From a virus, in the IMG/VR virus record IMGVR_UViG_3300046665_000292, positions 1-60,027 of that record: 60,027 nucleotides of DNA; one strand, given 5' to 3'. The notes beneath the pieces were generated by a model, which worked only from the letters and a program-made list of their open reading frames with translations, was not told the origin of the DNA and did not search any database. Of the stretch, positions 40,281 through 48,379 are shown one piece after another. The translations under genes and the position numbers were made by a program. How positions within the stretch are numbered: position 1 is the first letter of the stretch; each line of letters begins with the position of its first letter.

Positions 40281-40766
40281 TCAAGCGGCATCCTTATAGA
40301 CGTGTCCTTCGTCGATCCGGCGGCGAACCAGGCTCATTGCGACGATCACCTCGGCCCGGCTGGCGATATCCATCTGCCCATCGTGGATCGCGAGCGCTGC
40401 CTTGATGTCGGTAAGCGCTTCACCGTCCAAGCGGAAGCTCTTCGTTCGTGCGCTGCGGGTCCTGGCCCTGAACGCGCCGTCCAGCGCGAGGTTGAAGGTC
40501 GGCTCGTGCTCGGCGCCGATCCCGGTCTCACAAAGCGCAAGGCCGATGTTCAGCGCAGTCACGACCACCGACCACGCCTCCTCGGTCGCGGCGCCGGTTG
40601 CGAGTTGCTCCAGGTTGAGCCAGTACGCCAGGCCCAAGTCCTGCAGTTGTCCGTCGTTCAGTGGCGCCGCGTCCTGGCCGCGCGCATGGCACCTGGCGAC
40701 GACCGTGAGTCCGCCAGCGATAGCTACGGGGCGCGGGCGGTATTTCTTGTTGCGCAGCTTCTTCAT
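40281..40766 (-). CDS. Common phage hypothetical protein
   Basis: The 161-residue protein begins MKKLRNKKYRPRPVAIAGGL and has DLGLAYWLNLEQLATGAAT and VVVTALNIGLALCETGIG, a family seen in many Burkholderiales phages. Helical, no enzymatic motif. ATG 40766 overlaps the Ref-like gene by ATGA. Confidence 0.68.
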   Translation of the reverse strand: MKKLRNKKYRPRPVAIAGGLTVVARCHARGQDAAPLNDGQLQDLGLAYWLNLEQLATGAATEEAWSVVVTALNIGLALCETGIGAEHEPTFNLALDGAFRARTRSARTKSFRLDGEALTDIKAALAIHDGQMDIASRAEVIVAMSLVRRRIDEGHVYKDAA

Positions 40767-41299
40767 GCCGCCTCCCTGCATTTCTCGTGATCGTCACGGT
40801 TTTGGCTTTCGAGCATCGCAACGCACTCTGCAAGCAGCTCGCGCTCAGTGCCATACCGCGCTTGGAACGTAGCCTTGCGGCCGTGCACACTGATCCGCTG
40901 GCGGATGTCGCTGTCGTCTTGCTGATGGTGCTGGCCGCATAGCGGGATCACGAGGAAGTGCGCGCCTGGCTTCGTCCGCCCGTCAATGTGGTGCAAACTG
41001 ATGACGTGGTTCGTCCAGCCGTCCTTCAGGCAGGCGATGCACGGCAACTTCCCCATGCGGTCCATGAAGCGCGCTTCCTCCGCAGTCGGCGGGCGGCCTT
41101 TCATCCCGCGCGACTTCATCGGCTTTGGCAGCTTCGTTGGTTTTGGTTCCCGGTTTCGCGGGAATGCCGCTTTCTTTTGGACTGCGGCTATTCGCAGCAG
41201 TCCAGCGCCGGCGGCAGGGGTCTTGAACCCGCTGCCGCGAGACATCGGCGTTTTACGCTGCAGCGGCTTACCTGGCTTAAGAGGAGTGCAGCACCTCAT
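40763..41299 (-). CDS. Ref-like RecA-dependent nuclease
   Basis: The 178-residue protein has a long basic N-terminal tail and a C-terminal HNH-type zinc fold, CIACLKDGW, ISLHHIDGRTKPGAHFLVIP, LCGQHHQQDD, matching the P1 Ref family. Ref cuts DNA only within RecA filaments (established for P1). The link to RecA fits the SOS-linked genes of this phage. The start could be ATG 41299 or 41320. Confidence 0.83.
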   Translation of the reverse strand: MRCCTPLKPGKPLQRKTPMSRGSGFKTPAAGAGLLRIAAVQKKAAFPRNREPKPTKLPKPMKSRGMKGRPPTAEEARFMDRMGKLPCIACLKDGWTNHVISLHHIDGRTKPGAHFLVIPLCGQHHQQDDSDIRQRISVHGRKATFQARYGTERELLAECVAMLESQNRDDHEKCREAA

Positions 41300-41313
41300 G
41301 ATAAGATTCCAGT

Positions 41314-41913
41314 ATGGCAAGAATTATCAAATGGCTGAACAGCCCCTTTGTGCTCGCATGTCTTCTGCTCGTTGGGATGGTCACCGACCTCGTTCTTTTG
41401 GGTCGTGCCAACGATTTGAGCAAATCCGATTGGGCTTCGTGGGTGCAAGCGGTCGGTTCGATTGCTGCGATCCTCGTTTCCGTTGGGATTACCAACCATC
41501 AGATCCGCAAACAGCGAGAGGCGGATAGCGCAAAAGAGGCGGCTAACGATCGTCGCATCGCCGAATTTGCCAGAGCAGTGATTGAGGACGCGCTCACGAA
41601 CATTCGCACGACGAGTAAAGAGCAAGCCAACTGGCCGGATGGGCTTGACTATCGATTCAACAGTCGGCCTCGCATACAGGCATCTCTGAGCCTGATCCGT
41701 ACGCTTATAACCGAGCCGCTCTTTGCCGAGTTGATGCGGCCAGTTATTGATACGCATGCACTTCTGCTGTCTGTCGACACGTTCGGCACAGACACTATTT
41801 CCCTTCGAGACTTCAAGCGGAACTCTCGTTTTGGCCTGAACTGGCGGACGTTCGACACAGAGATGGAGAGCATTGCCCAAGCGATGAAAGCCGCGATGGT
41901 AATTACTCGTTAG
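41314..41913 (+). CDS. Plus-strand membrane protein inserted in the minus operon
   Basis: The 199-residue protein has membrane segments at about 12-29 (FVLACLLLVGMVTDLVLL) and 41-59 (WVQAVGSIAAILVSVGIT), then a long cytosolic helical part beginning with a coiled coil (NHQIRKQREADSAKEAANDR). It is oriented against its neighbours, so it has its own promoter and is probably an accessory gene expressed in the lysogen. No family function is known to me. Confidence 0.7.
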   Translation: MARIIKWLNSPFVLACLLLVGMVTDLVLLGRANDLSKSDWASWVQAVGSIAAILVSVGITNHQIRKQREADSAKEAANDRRIAEFARAVIEDALTNIRTTSKEQANWPDGLDYRFNSRPRIQASLSLIRTLITEPLFAELMRPVIDTHALLLSVDTFGTDTISLRDFKRNSRFGLNWRTFDTEMESIAQAMKAAMVITR

Positions 41914-41948
41914 GCTGGGTGTGCCGCACTTCGAAAATAAATTCATGC

Positions 41949-42350
41949 CTAGGCCTTTGTGTGGAACACCACATCGCCTCGAACGGACCACTCCGGAATA
42001 TCAAGGCGGGTGCCGCGGCGGTTCGGGATGTTCTTCTTGCTCAGGCCCTGGCTTACGAACACGCTCGGGCGGTACTGCGCCGGCGTGATCTGGCCAATCG
42101 GCTTGGCGCTCGGCTCCAGCTCCGAAAAGTACTGCCGCGTCTTCTCGGTGACGTCGATCGTTCCGGCCGGCGTCTCGCACAGCCATCCGATGCTAAATGC
42201 GTGGGCGAACTTCTCCTGGCGGCCTTTCTTCGGCCCGCAGTCGATTTCCGCCTGCAGCACTTCCATCGACCGCGGCCCTGCGGTGTTGATCAGCTCCGCA
42301 GCCTTGTAGATCGCGCTGCTCTTGATGGGGATTGCTTTATTGGTGGTCAT
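41949..42350 (-). CDS. Hypothetical early protein
   Basis: The 133-residue protein (MTTNKAIPIKSSAIYKAAEL) has GPKKGRQEKFAHAFSIGWLC and TIDVTEKTRQYFSEL, suggesting a small winged-helix-like fold with a basic end. ATGA overlap with the 37-residue frame upstream. Function unknown. Confidence 0.62.
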   Translation of the reverse strand: MTTNKAIPIKSSAIYKAAELINTAGPRSMEVLQAEIDCGPKKGRQEKFAHAFSIGWLCETPAGTIDVTEKTRQYFSELEPSAKPIGQITPAQYRPSVFVSQGLSKKNIPNRRGTRLDIPEWSVRGDVVFHTKA

Positions 42351-42460
42351 GCGACCCTCCGAATGGTTACTTTGGCTACCCAGCAGTCAGGAGCGTGAGG
42401 CCTGCCCTGCGGGCGTTTGCAGGCTATGCAGCGCTTGGCGCCGTGGCGGATGTAGGTCAT
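42347..42460 (-). CDS. 37-residue small Cys protein
   Basis: The frame MTYIRHGAKRCIACKRPQGR ends in ATGA with the next gene and has GAGGAGA before its ATG. CxxC and a third Cys suggest zinc binding. It lies between two ORFs with a 9-bp gap upstream, so coding is likely. Confidence 0.6.
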   Translation of the reverse strand: MTYIRHGAKRCIACKRPQGRPHAPDCWVAKVTIRRVA

Positions 42461-42469
42461 TCGATCTCC

Positions 42470-43546
42470 TCAGCCGCAAAGTCCATACGAGGACGAGCAG
42501 GCGGTCGGCTCGTCCAAGTCCGCCAACAGATCAAACTGCCGTCCGCCGCGTGTGGTCTGCGCCCATTCCACGACTTGCCATACTTCGTTGCGGGTGAAGA
42601 TGGCAGCCGCCCGCTCGCCGGTCTGGTCGTCGACCTTGTGGAAGAAGGTGCTATAGCCGCGCTTACTGGCCATTGACACGATGCGTTCCCACTCACCGAT
42701 GCGAACCAGGTGATGGCGCCGACGAACAGCGTGACCACGAATTTCTTTCTTCTTCGAGTTAATGCACGGTGCGCACCCCACGCGGTCGCAGTCCTCGGAA
42801 TACAGTGGATTCGGGAGGCGGCCGCGCTGGTCGCAGTACGCGAAGACTTCCATCTTGGTCATGTCGACCAGTGGGCGGTAGATGAACATTCGCCCGCCAA
42901 GCGGCTCGAATTTCAGTGCATCGCGGCGAGCTAGCGATTCATCGCGGCGCACCCCTTGCCAGCTGATGACGGTATGACCTTGGCCGATAAGGCCCAGCTG
43001 AAACTCAATGGCGATGTTTCGCTTCAGCTCCTCGGTGCAAAACTGTGCCTTGCGGGACGGGAAGCGCCCCTTCCAAATACACAAGTCTAAGAACGCATTT
43101 CCGGTCGGGTACAGCACCGACAGGGCGCGACGCTTAGCCTTGTTTGTCCATCGCCGGCGTCGGCCGCCGCCTACCTTGACTACCTTCTGCACCGGCTTAC
43201 CCTTCTTCATGACGATATTGCCGAAGCCGTCGCGCTTCCACACCGGCGTTTTACCGTCAGCCTCGAACACTGGCTTCGTGTCGTACTCGCGGCCCACTCG
43301 CACGTCGCGCGCCACGAACCTGCGTTTGTCGGCGATCTGCTCACTGAAGTCCGCCTTCAAGCGGTGGATCTTCACGCCGATTTCTCGCTCCAGGTAGTCC
43401 AGATGATCGTAGACGGCCTGATCCTCATTGTCGGTATCGCAAAAAATGCCGATGACACGATGAGCGCCGAATCGCTCGACTGCCATCTCAAGTGTGGCCT
43501 GACTATCGATTCCGCTAGACACCGAGGCTACATGGATAATGCTCAT
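42470..43546 (-). CDS. PAPS-reductase-like PP-loop protein
   Basis: The 358-residue protein has a PP-loop ASVSSGIDSQATLEM near residue 10, IGIFCDTDNED, KAQFCTEELKRNIAI and a Cys cluster CDRVGCAPCINSKKKEI. It belongs to the phosphoadenosine-phosphosulfate-reductase-type family, which includes sulfur-transfer proteins such as DndC. In phages the role is unsettled: sulfur metabolism, tRNA or DNA modification. It is large for a phage accessory gene and lies inside the early operon. Confidence 0.8.
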   Translation of the reverse strand: MSIIHVASVSSGIDSQATLEMAVERFGAHRVIGIFCDTDNEDQAVYDHLDYLEREIGVKIHRLKADFSEQIADKRRFVARDVRVGREYDTKPVFEADGKTPVWKRDGFGNIVMKKGKPVQKVVKVGGGRRRRWTNKAKRRALSVLYPTGNAFLDLCIWKGRFPSRKAQFCTEELKRNIAIEFQLGLIGQGHTVISWQGVRRDESLARRDALKFEPLGGRMFIYRPLVDMTKMEVFAYCDQRGRLPNPLYSEDCDRVGCAPCINSKKKEIRGHAVRRRHHLVRIGEWERIVSMASKRGYSTFFHKVDDQTGERAAAIFTRNEVWQVVEWAQTTRGGRQFDLLADLDEPTACSSSYGLCG

Positions 43547-43983
43547 ACCCGCACCTCAGCCCGCACCAGGCCGTAGAAGTGCGCCATCATCGGCACATGC
43601 TCCGGAATACCCTTAAGCGGGCGCACCTTGAACGCAGCGTCGTCGAGCATGATGTGGATGTGCCGGGACGGGTCGATGACCGGCGCGGACTGCGCCCTCT
43701 TGGCCGATCGCGCAAGTGCCGCCGCTGACAACTCGCTAAGGAACGCCAGCACCTCGACTGCGCTTATCGTGAGGCGAATGACAGCCTCGCCGGCGATCAT
43801 GTCGACTGCGTACTTGCCACGCAGGTCGACCAGGTACTTCCGGGCGCCGGACGGGCCTACCTCGAGCACGGCGCCGATTTCGTCGCGCGTCATCGGCTTC
43901 GCCTGCAACGCCAGGATTAAGGAGCGCATGCGCTCGATTCGGGCCGCGGTGTAGCTGTGGGTTACGTGGTGGGCGCGGGTCAT
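43543..43983 (-). CDS. Winged-HTH DNA-binding protein
   Basis: The 146-residue protein has ARIERMRSLILALQAKPMTR, DEIGAVLEVGPSGARKYLVD (a winged-helix recognition helix) and LRGKYAVDMIAGEAVIRLT (wing). It is probably an early regulator. ATGA overlaps on both sides. Confidence 0.7.
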   Translation of the reverse strand: MTRAHHVTHSYTAARIERMRSLILALQAKPMTRDEIGAVLEVGPSGARKYLVDLRGKYAVDMIAGEAVIRLTISAVEVLAFLSELSAAALARSAKRAQSAPVIDPSRHIHIMLDDAAFKVRPLKGIPEHVPMMAHFYGLVRAEVRV

Positions 43984-44291
43984 GACAGCACCTCGCTGAG
44001 TGCCTTGCGTTGACGGATGGAGCGAGTCGCACGCGCAATTACGAGCGCCGCGTCGCGCTGCGCAGGGGTCTTCGCTTTCCACGCAGCTTCCGCCTTCTCG
44101 ACAGCCTCCTTGGCCGTACCGCCGGATGCCAGCCTGAATCCGGTGGCAATATGCGAGACGGTCCACGCAAGGCCGGTGATGGCACCGTCGATCGCGCGGT
44201 GCGCTGCGAACTGCTCCTCGCCAGCTCCAATATCAACTGGCGCGGCCTCGACGGCGCGGTCGCCGTCTTTCCCAAGTACGAGAAGCCTCAT
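43980..44291 (-). CDS. Hypothetical early protein
   Basis: The 103-residue protein (MRLLVLGKDGDRAVEAAPVD) has an FAAHRAIDGAITGLAWTVSH helix and a basic C-terminal helix. No family recognised. ATGA overlaps with both neighbours. Confidence 0.62.
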   Translation of the reverse strand: MRLLVLGKDGDRAVEAAPVDIGAGEEQFAAHRAIDGAITGLAWTVSHIATGFRLASGGTAKEAVEKAEAAWKAKTPAQRDAALVIARATRSIRQRKALSEVLS

Positions 44292-44680
44292 GCTGCACCC
44301 CCGGCGGCAGTTTGGTCGTCTTTTTTGGCCGGGACAGGCTTAGCCTTCACATCGAACTTGTCTTCTTCAAACTCGAAGTCGTCGATGCTGACAAGAGTGA
44401 TGCCTGCCGAACCGTCCAGCAGCGGCCAGCCCTCGACGCCATTGACCTTGAACTCGTCGAGCGCGTTCCATTCAGTGATCGTGCTGCGAAATGCGGCCTG
44501 AGCTAGCAGCTTGAGTACGGCTTGCGTGATGTCGCCGTCGGCCTGGCTGAGCCGATACTCGGCCTCGGACCAGAAGTTGTTGATTTCGTGCAGGAGGTCG
44601 TCTTTGCAGACACTGTGGTCGATGTCCACGACCATGTCGAAGGACCAGTCATAGCTGACGGTGTAGCGCTTGATGATCAT
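44288..44680 (-). CDS. DUF2528 family protein
   Basis: The 130-residue protein has KRYTVSYDWSFDMVVDIDHS, EINNFWSEAEYRLSQADGDI and VEGWPLLDGSAGITLVSID, matching DUF2528. Function unknown; regularly in early phage operons. Confidence 0.78.
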   Translation of the reverse strand: MIIKRYTVSYDWSFDMVVDIDHSVCKDDLLHEINNFWSEAEYRLSQADGDITQAVLKLLAQAAFRSTITEWNALDEFKVNGVEGWPLLDGSAGITLVSIDDFEFEEDKFDVKAKPVPAKKDDQTAAGGAA

Positions 44681-44850
44681 GCTGCACCGCCGATCGCGGC
44701 CGGCGCCGCAGCTGCGTAGAGCTTGGAAGCCGCTGGGAGTTTCAGCAGCTCAGCCTCGACTTCTTCCCAGTAGGCCTCGCGCGGATCGACCAGGCTTGAA
44801 GCTTGCGCTTCGCCGGCGTGCGCTGCCGGCGCTTTAGTTTGTGCTAACAT
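44677..44850 (-). CDS. Small hypothetical early protein
   Basis: From ATG 44850 (GGAGAA before it) the 57-residue protein reads MLAQTKAPAAHAGEAQASSL and DPREAYWEEVEAELLKLPAA. It overlaps the DUF2528 gene by ATGA. An upstream in-frame ATG at 44880 has no ribosome site. Confidence 0.58.
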   Translation of the reverse strand: MLAQTKAPAAHAGEAQASSLVDPREAYWEEVEAELLKLPAASKLYAAAAPAAIGGAA

Positions 44851-44882
44851 GCGTTCTCCATTTAGTTGTACTTGCTTCACTG

Positions 44883-44906
44883 AGCCCGGTTGCAGCCGGG
44901 CTTTTT
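44883..44906 (+). terminator. Plus-strand terminator between minus-strand genes
   Basis: AGCCCGG and CCGGGCT form a 7-bp stem with TTTTT following on the plus strand, although all nearby genes are on the minus strand. It could stop antisense transcription, for example from the plus-strand gene at 41314, or act as an mRNA hairpin in the minus operon. Confidence 0.55.
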
Positions 44907-45025
44907 CATTTCTGCGCTGCCGCCATTTCGGCCTTCAGGCGCTCCCACTGCTCTGTGGGCATTGCGTGAGGCGGGATCGGGTCATCACTGCCGATCGGTC
45001 CCACTTCGTTTTCTTCTTGATCCAT
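44906..45025 (-). CDS. 39-residue small protein
   Basis: MDQEENEVGPIGSDDPIPPH, then AMPTEQWERLKAEMAAAQK, is preceded by AGAAGG at a good distance. It is acidic at the N-terminus and helical at the C-terminus. It lies between the HTH gene and 44850 in an otherwise empty gap. Confidence 0.6.
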   Translation of the reverse strand: MDQEENEVGPIGSDDPIPPHAMPTEQWERLKAEMAAAQK

Positions 45026-45035
45026 CTACCTTCTC

Positions 45036-45299
45036 TTATTGACTGGCCTCAGTCGTGCTGACCCGGGCCGGGTTATCGTGGTATTGGTGGGGAATCGACT
45101 GCCCGAGCAGCTCGCGAATGTCGACCACCGGCTTGCCGAGGTATTCGTGGATCCGGAGGATCACCCTGGCGCTTACCTCTCGGCCTCCGCGGTACTTGCA
45201 GATTTCGCTCGGGCTTATCTCCAGTTCCCGGGCCAGAGCTGCATCGCTCGCAATCTGGTTTTCCTCGCGCAGCTTGTCGAACAGGGTTGAGGCGCTCAT
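45036..45299 (-). CDS. Small HTH regulator of the early operon
   Basis: The 87-residue protein contains a XRE-like HTH (ASDAALARELEISPSEICKY, RGGREVSARVILRIHEYL). It follows the YdaT-like gene and is probably an early regulator, in a position comparable with CII or Roi-type proteins. Confidence 0.7.
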   Translation of the reverse strand: MSASTLFDKLREENQIASDAALARELEISPSEICKYRGGREVSARVILRIHEYLGKPVVDIRELLGQSIPHQYHDNPARVSTTEASQ

Positions 45300-45356
45300 G
45301 TCTTTTGTTCCCTAGTGGGTTATTGGTGACGGCATGCCCCGCCGCCTGGGCGCTGC

Positions 45357-45941
45357 TTACTTCGAACCGGGTGCGCGCGCCTGCGCCAGTGCTTCGGCCG
45401 CGGTGATTTCTGCCATGAGTTCAGCAGCGGCGCTTCCGAATGCCTGCTCGGCCTCGACAAGCTCGCGGTGAGTCTCCAGGCGCTCAGCATGGGTCGCATC
45501 CGGACGTAGGCCGATCAGAGCCATCTGCCCTTCTCCTCCCTCCTTCATCACCGAACGGAGGTGCTTGAGCGTGTCGAAGCCGATCGCCTGAGGCTGTCCA
45601 ACCGCACGCACCTCGATGCCCATCGGCGCGAACATTTGACCCAAGCAGCGGATCTGCGCATCGCGGGGCAGCGCGGCCAGGACCGACTGAAACATGTTGG
45701 CCGGTAAATTGCCCTCGTCCAGCCAGCGAAAGATCTTTTGGGCCGACTTGCGCGCGCGGCTGAACGAATCGCCGCCGTAATCGAATGCGATCTCGCTTGC
45801 GATGTCGGCGCCGCTTGCTTCGTGGGCCTCGACAATCACGATCGCCACCGCCTCACGGCTCATCCGGCTCGCAGTGCGCCACGCCTCGATCTCAGCACGG
45901 AGAATCGCGACCGGGGCTTGAGTTTGAGGCGCTTGCTTCAT
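45357..45941 (-). CDS. YdaT-like regulatory protein
   Basis: The 194-residue protein (MKQAPQTQAPVAILRAEIEA) has WRTASRMSREAVAIVIVEAH, FSRARKSAQKIFRWLDEG and ANMFQSVLAALPRDAQIRCL, like YdaT of the Rac prophage, a CII-like transcription factor that is toxic when overproduced. It lies directly behind cro, the place of CII. AAAGGA precedes ATG 45941; a possible promoter (TTGTTC, TACATT) lies about 30 bp upstream. Confidence 0.68.
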   Translation of the reverse strand: MKQAPQTQAPVAILRAEIEAWRTASRMSREAVAIVIVEAHEASGADIASEIAFDYGGDSFSRARKSAQKIFRWLDEGNLPANMFQSVLAALPRDAQIRCLGQMFAPMGIEVRAVGQPQAIGFDTLKHLRSVMKEGGEGQMALIGLRPDATHAERLETHRELVEAEQAFGSAAAELMAEITAAEALAQARAPGSK

Positions 45942-46105
45942 GACTATTTCCTTTTTGAAATGTATTCTTTGCACAACTGAGAACAACAACCGGAGCCCTA
46001 CATGTCCAACGCCGCCTTCGTACTGATGAACTGCGATCTGGTCGCTGTTCCGCTGCAGGTTGGTGGCGCCGCAGTTACGCTCTACTGCGGAGCGCGCCGG
46101 GCAAG

Positions 46106-46360
46106 TCAACTACTCGGCGGCTCCGCATCGGGATCTGGCTTGGGATCGGTAGCACGGCGCGCCGGCGACTCATCAGACATGCAGACGCGGGCATGCAAAT
46201 CGACGATCGCGCGGAGCGTCGCCCCCTTACAGTCGGGTTGACCGTTGAGAATGCGATTCACAGTCGGCTGCGAGGTCCCGAGCTCGGCAGCAATGCGCGG
46301 CTCACTCCAGTCGGTTGTGCTCTTAATTTCCCTGAGCAAGGTGGCGATGTCTTTGTCCAT
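46106..46360 (-). CDS. cro: Cro-like repressor
   Basis: The 84-residue HTH protein (DWSEPRIAAELGTSQPTVNR, ILNGQPDCKGATLRAIVDLH) is divergent from cI, with three operator-like sites between. It would switch the phage to lytic growth by repressing cI. It ends in a Pro/Asp-rich tail. The promoter -10 TATAGA (46374-46369) overlaps the first operator. Confidence 0.82.
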   Translation of the reverse strand: MDKDIATLLREIKSTTDWSEPRIAAELGTSQPTVNRILNGQPDCKGATLRAIVDLHARVCMSDESPARRATDPKPDPDAEPPSS

Positions 46361-46370
46361 GAAGACAGTC

Positions 46371-46442
46371 TATACACGAATGGATAAGTATGCAATACCC
46401 AAATGAATAGAAACTTGTGTCTTACTTATACGCGCGCGTATA
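46371..46442. promoter_or_regulatory. cI/cro operator region with three 16-bp sites
   Basis: The sites are TATACACGAATGGATA (46371-46386), AATACCCAAATGAATA (46394-46409) and the perfect palindrome TATACGCGCGCGTATA (46427-46442). The first overlaps the cro -10 (TATAGA, 46374-46369); the third overlaps the cI -10 (TATAGT, 46439-46444). Start-to-start spacing is 23 and 33 bp. This mirrors the OR1-OR3 layout of lambda. The same sites recur at 49579 and 49603. Confidence 0.8.
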
Positions 46443-46450
46443 GTCCGCGC

Positions 46451-47152
46451 ATGACAATCGCAACCAGACTTGATGAGGCCATGAAGGCGGCAGGGAAACT
46501 GTCGCAGAGTGAGCTCTCACGCCGGTCGGGCGTGCCCCAACCCACGATCAACCGCATCCTGAAAGGCACTGGTAAGAAAGGTCCGGAGTCGCACACAATC
46601 AAGCCCCTTGCCGAGGCGTGCAATGTGGCATTCCAATGGCTTTATGAGGGTATCGGTCCAATGGAGCGCGAATCGGCGCGAGCCGCTGGGCCTGATGCTG
46701 AGACGATTAAAGTCTCGGTGGAAGACAAAGAGAGCGGTAAGTTTGTAGGGGTTCGAATGCTCAAGCGCGTGATCCACGCAGGCGTAGATGGTATCGAGGG
46801 GGACTTCGAGTATGACGACGGAATTATTCTTAGCCTCCCCCTGGACTGGGTTGAGCAGAAGCGACTGCGGGCTGAGAACCTGGTCGCCCTGAAGGTCAAA
46901 GGCGAAAGCATGTACCCGACCATGCGAGAGGGTAATGTCGTGATTGTGAATACGGCCGACCGCATGCCGATGGACGGCGAGCTCTTCGCGGTGAACCACA
47001 ACCATAAGCCAGTAGTGAAGCGCCTCGAGCGAGAAGGTGGAAGTTGGTATTTGGCGTCCGACAACAGGTTGCCGCAGTACACCAGGCGCAGCGTCGATGA
47101 GGAGACTCAAATTGTCGGCCGCGTGGTGCGTTTGCAGGTGGACTTCATCTGA
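46451..47152 (+). CDS. cI: CI-type repressor with S24 self-cleavage domain
   Basis: The 233-residue protein has an HTH (LSQSELSRRSGVPQPTINRI), an Ala110-Gly111 cleavage pair in VIHAGVDG, and the LexA-like protease dyad Ser153 (KGESMYPTM) and Lys190 (KPVVKRLE). RecA filaments would trigger self-cleavage and induction. The -35 TTGTGT (46415) and -10 TATAGT (46439) place the transcript start at or near the ATG at 46451, so the message is leaderless like lambda cI from PRM. It heads a plus-strand lysogenic operon. Confidence 0.9.
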   Translation: MTIATRLDEAMKAAGKLSQSELSRRSGVPQPTINRILKGTGKKGPESHTIKPLAEACNVAFQWLYEGIGPMERESARAAGPDAETIKVSVEDKESGKFVGVRMLKRVIHAGVDGIEGDFEYDDGIILSLPLDWVEQKRLRAENLVALKVKGESMYPTMREGNVVIVNTADRMPMDGELFAVNHNHKPVVKRLEREGGSWYLASDNRLPQYTRRSVDEETQIVGRVVRLQVDFI

Positions 47153-47442
47153 TGAAGGTCCAGGTCGCCGAAATCGATCCGTATGGGTCAGTCATCATCG
47201 TGGCTATAGTGCCCTCGGAATGCACAGTGGCCGGAGCCGGAGATGACCTGCTAAAGCGGATCCAGCCATACTTTAAGGTTCATCCGATCATGTTGGTATC
47301 GGTTGAGGCAAATGGGTTCCGTGCGTATGCCCCATTCCAAACGCATCTTCTGCTTGCGCTGATCCAGCTGGAAAACCTTGATCTCCACGAACTGGACCTT
47401 AGCCTTCCGCCGCCAGAGGATGAGGAAGATCCACCGTTTTAA
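47152..47442 (+). CDS. Small protein co-translated with CI
   Basis: The 96-residue acidic protein (MKVQVAEIDPYGSVIIVAIV) shares one base with the cI stop (TGATG), so both are made in the lysogen. It ends LPPPEDEEDPPF. No family recognised; a role in immunity is possible from its position only. Confidence 0.68.
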   Translation: MKVQVAEIDPYGSVIIVAIVPSECTVAGAGDDLLKRIQPYFKVHPIMLVSVEANGFRAYAPFQTHLLLALIQLENLDLHELDLSLPPPEDEEDPPF

Positions 47443-47546
47443 GCTCCACGGCGCAAGCTGCGACAATTGGAGAGAATTGCCAAGTTGACAGCAGGATATA
47501 CTCGCGTCAGCGATACGGCACGCTTAGATGCCGCCCAGGAGCGCTC

Positions 47547-48035
47547 ATGAGTCCTGCTACAAAGTACTCGATCTCTACCGGCATTGCGGCCATCGTGGTC
47601 GCCGGACTTGGCTACTTCGCCTATCCGAAGTGGATTGTCATTCCTAAAGCACGGCAACCGATCTTGGCGTTTCTGAAAGACCCATCCAGTGCTGAGTTCC
47701 GCAACGAGCGCCTGGGCTCGAGCGGTGCCGTCTGCGGCGAGGTGAATGCGAAGAACGCAATGGGCGGCTACGTCGGGTTCAAGAAGTACATTTCGGCCGG
47801 CAAGGATGGTAGCTACGTCGAAGGGCAAGAGCCGCTCGATGGCTGGTCGGCTGCGGACGTCGTCCGCCGCAAAGATCTTGAAGCGAAGATCTTCGCGCGT
47901 TTCGTCGATGGGAAGAAAGAATTCCCCTGGCTGCAGGCGCCTGTCGGACCGGAGCTAGAGGAATTGGCTTCCAAACATTTCTTCGAGTCCCGGTGGAGCG
48001 AGGTGTGTGAACGTGGCGAGAAGGTCCGGCTATGA
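47547..48035 (+). CDS. Membrane-anchored hypothetical protein
   Basis: The 162-residue protein has one N-terminal membrane segment (ISTGIAAIVVAGLGYFAYPK) and FLKDPSSAEFRNERLG, GAVCGEVNAKNAMGGYVGFK, a pattern common in phage and plasmid hypothetical proteins, probably facing the periplasm. It is part of the operon behind cI, so lysogenic expression and a surface-exclusion role are plausible. Its stop overlaps the next gene by ATGA. Confidence 0.7.
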   Translation: MSPATKYSISTGIAAIVVAGLGYFAYPKWIVIPKARQPILAFLKDPSSAEFRNERLGSSGAVCGEVNAKNAMGGYVGFKKYISAGKDGSYVEGQEPLDGWSAADVVRRKDLEAKIFARFVDGKKEFPWLQAPVGPELEELASKHFFESRWSEVCERGEKVRL

Positions 48036-48358
48036 GGGCTCGCGCTGCTCTACTCGCCTTGTTGCTTGCCTCGACTGCTCAGGCCCAGCGCGCACCTGAC
48101 CCCGCCCCGCTACCGCGGCACCAACTGGCGGCGCCGGCCGGCTCAACCAGGTCAACCGCCGCGCCGAACGAAGCTGAGCTGCTCAGCCACCGTCACTACC
48201 AAGCCAAGGACGGGCACGAAGTCCACTCGCCATCAAAGACGACGCACGACCAGGTGCCGGCCGGCGCCAGTGCGCAGTGTCGGGACGGGTCGTACTCGTT
48301 CAGCCAGCATCGGCGGGGTACGTGTTCGCATCATGGCGGAGTCAGCAACTGGCTCTAA
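48032..48358 (+). CDS. DUF3761-like secreted protein
   Basis: The 108-residue protein has a signal peptide (MRARAALLALLLASTAQA) and the DUF3761 ending GASAQCRDGSYSFSQHRRGT, CSHHGGVSNWL. The middle is Ser/Thr/Pro/His rich. It is exported; function unknown. Confidence 0.78.
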   Translation: MRARAALLALLLASTAQAQRAPDPAPLPRHQLAAPAGSTRSTAAPNEAELLSHRHYQAKDGHEVHSPSKTTHDQVPAGASAQCRDGSYSFSQHRRGTCSHHGGVSNWL

Positions 48359-48379
48359 CCCTCAACCTTTAGGGGCAGT

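Noticed and set aside
46002-46241. Plus-strand 79-codon frame with GGAG-like upstream
   Set aside because: It overlaps the Cro-like gene for most of its length, and its sequence shows no family features.
47478-47500. Promoter before the gene at 47547
   Set aside because: TTGACA and TATACT are present but only 6 bp apart; no consistent promoter spacing was found.
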